Shown here in pieces: positions 6,209 through 6,905 of a stretch of 6,905 nucleotides of DNA. The notes below the pieces were generated by a model. That model was not told the DNA's origin. It saw nothing but the letters and a program-made list of their open reading frames with translations, and made no database searches. The translations under genes were made by a program, and so were the position numbers. This DNA comes from Bordetella parapertussis (GTDB taxonomy: Bacteria > Pseudomonadota > Gammaproteobacteria > Burkholderiales > SG8-41): assembly GCA_945863085.1 (NCBI GenBank), contig CAMBCD010000146.1:1-6905 (forward strand), read 5' to 3'. The number at the start of each line of letters is the position of its first letter. Within the stretch, counting starts at the first letter, position 1.

Positions 6209-6905
6209 TCAGCCTGCCCTGCCTTTTTTCGCGATGGCGGCATTGACCGCCGGCATTACTTTCTCGGCCATCAGTTCCATCGAACGTTTGGCGAGTTTGG
6301 GATCCATCCAGTCGTGGCAGGCGTAAATCAGCATGCCAAAATCGCCGACCTGTTCGCGGAAAGCGAGGATCTGGTCGACCACGCTGTTAACGGTGCCGGC
6401 GAGCACCAGTTTGTCGGTGACGTATTCCGGGGTGATTGCTGAGTCGGGCATGTTCTGGTCGACCTTGAACAGGTTGCCGCGGCCGCTGAACCCGACCAGT
6501 TTGCGCACCAGTTGCTTGAAATAGAAGTGGTAGGGGCCTTCCGCCGATTTGCCATAACGCTGTGCAGTGGCTTCGTCATCAGCGACGAAAATGCTTTTCG
6601 CAATGCGCCAGTCAGCCGGATTGGCGACTTCACCGATGTTTTTCTTGCCTTCGGCGTAGTTCGGCCAGTGGGTCTTGACCCATTCCGGCATCAGGAAGTT
6701 GGCGGAAATCGGCTGCCAGCCGCGTTCGGCCATCGCGATCACACCCTTGGAGAAGGGAGCGACCACGGTGCCGACGATGGGCGGATGCGGTTTCTGGAAG
6801 GGCTTCAGGATGATGCCCTGGCCGATTTCCGGGATCATGGTTTTTTCAGTGGTGACTTTCCAGAACTTGCCCTCAAGGTTGTAGGGCGGTTCGGATTCCC
6901 AGATC
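6209..6905 (-). CDS. Luciferase-like (LLM class) flavin-dependent monooxygenase, N-terminus outside the window
   Basis: C-terminal 231 or so residues of a bacterial-luciferase-family TIM-barrel oxygenase that uses reduced flavin. The frame is open to the window edge. Upstream of the internal Met at 6838 it reads I-W-E-S-E-P-P-Y-N-L-E-G-K-F-W-K-V, a segment typical of this family (limonene-monooxygenase/alkanal-monooxygenase type). That Met is therefore not the start. Then come the typical I-L-K-P-F-Q-K-P-H-P-P-I segment, A-E-R-G-W-Q-P-I, an F-V-A-D-D-E-A-T-A segment and a C-terminal L-A-G-T-V-N-S-V-V-D-Q-I-L-A-F-R-E-Q-V-G-D-F-G barrel-closing stretch. Family members are usually about 350-400 aa, so some 130-150 residues are missing. 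It leads the visible part of the operon, 33 nt before the next gene. It may share the reductase encoded at 3451-3972. The substrate is unknown. Confidence 0.92.
   Translation of the reverse strand, partial: IWESEPPYNLEGKFWKVTTEKTMIPEIGQGIILKPFQKPHPPIVGTVVAPFSKGVIAMAERGWQPISANFLMPEWVKTHWPNYAEGKKNIGEVANPADWRIAKSIFVADDEATAQRYGKSAEGPYHFYFKQLVRKLVGFSGRGNLFKVDQNMPDSAITPEYVTDKLVLAGTVNSVVDQILAFREQVGDFGMLIYACHDWMDPKLAKRSMELMAEKVMPAVNAAIAKKGRAG

Larger units (their letters stand above)
1775..6905 (-). other. Probable six-gene redox/catabolic operon
   Basis: Six genes run in the same direction: luciferase-like monooxygenase, Gfo/Idh/MocA protein, group D flavin monooxygenase, flavin reductase, AhpD-like selenoprotein and second Gfo/Idh/MocA protein. 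The gaps are 33, 16, 3, 21 and 32 nt, with no convincing terminator between them. The operon starts beyond the right edge, so its promoter and any regulator are not visible. The content points to oxidative metabolism of an organic substrate using reduced flavin and NAD(P). Co-transcription is inferred from spacing. Confidence 0.75.

Noticed and set aside
6836..6838. ATG at 6838 as the start of the luciferase-like gene
   Set aside because: The frame continues upstream to the window edge with recognisable family sequence, so this Met is internal.

Overview
The window is GC-rich, densely coded bacterial chromosome. A GTP-type PEP carboxykinase (pckG) and a small Lys/Arg/Glu-rich protein of a type I recall from Beta- and Gammaproteobacteria suggest a proteobacterium, perhaps a betaproteobacterium. 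This placement is inference. All bases are accounted for by seven genes and short gaps, and no mobile element, tRNA, rRNA or CRISPR array is visible.

Layout. On the + strand, the 3' three quarters of pckG (1-1413) ends at a very strong intrinsic terminator (1444-1480). A 55-codon gene with its own Shine-Dalgarno (1500-1667) follows, then a second terminator (1694-1721). Converging on these from the right is a minus-strand, operon-like run of six genes. In transcription order they are: a luciferase-like flavin monooxygenase (5' end outside the window), a Gfo/Idh/MocA oxidoreductase with a TTG start, an acyl-CoA-dehydrogenase-fold (group D) flavin monooxygenase, its likely flavin reductase, an AhpD/carboxymuconolactone-decarboxylase-fold protein, and a second Gfo/Idh/MocA oxidoreductase. 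Gaps are 3-33 nt, which fits one transcript.

The main discovery is in the AhpD-like gene (2776-3429). Read conventionally it is two separate open frames, 3175-3429 and 2776-3159. They are in the same frame and separated by a single in-frame TGA (3175-3177). That TGA lies exactly where the family's CxxC redox motif has its second cysteine (C-K-Y-TGA-T-E-H). About 20 nt downstream is a 6-bp perfect hairpin with a GGTC loop (GTGCTT-GGTC-AAGCAC, 3144-3159), which has the form of a bacterial SECIS element. I therefore annotate one 217-residue selenoprotein with a CxxU active site (C82/U85) instead of a broken gene. TGA is a normal stop for neighbouring genes, so a changed genetic code does not explain it.

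How the genes may work together (inference): the flavin reductase would supply reduced flavin to the group D monooxygenase and perhaps also to the luciferase-like enzyme. The two Gfo/Idh proteins would carry out NAD(P)-dependent redox steps on the same substrate or its products. The selenoprotein would be a thiol/selenol redox or peroxidase enzyme, possibly protecting against peroxide leaking from reduced-flavin chemistry. The substrate cannot be read from the sequence.
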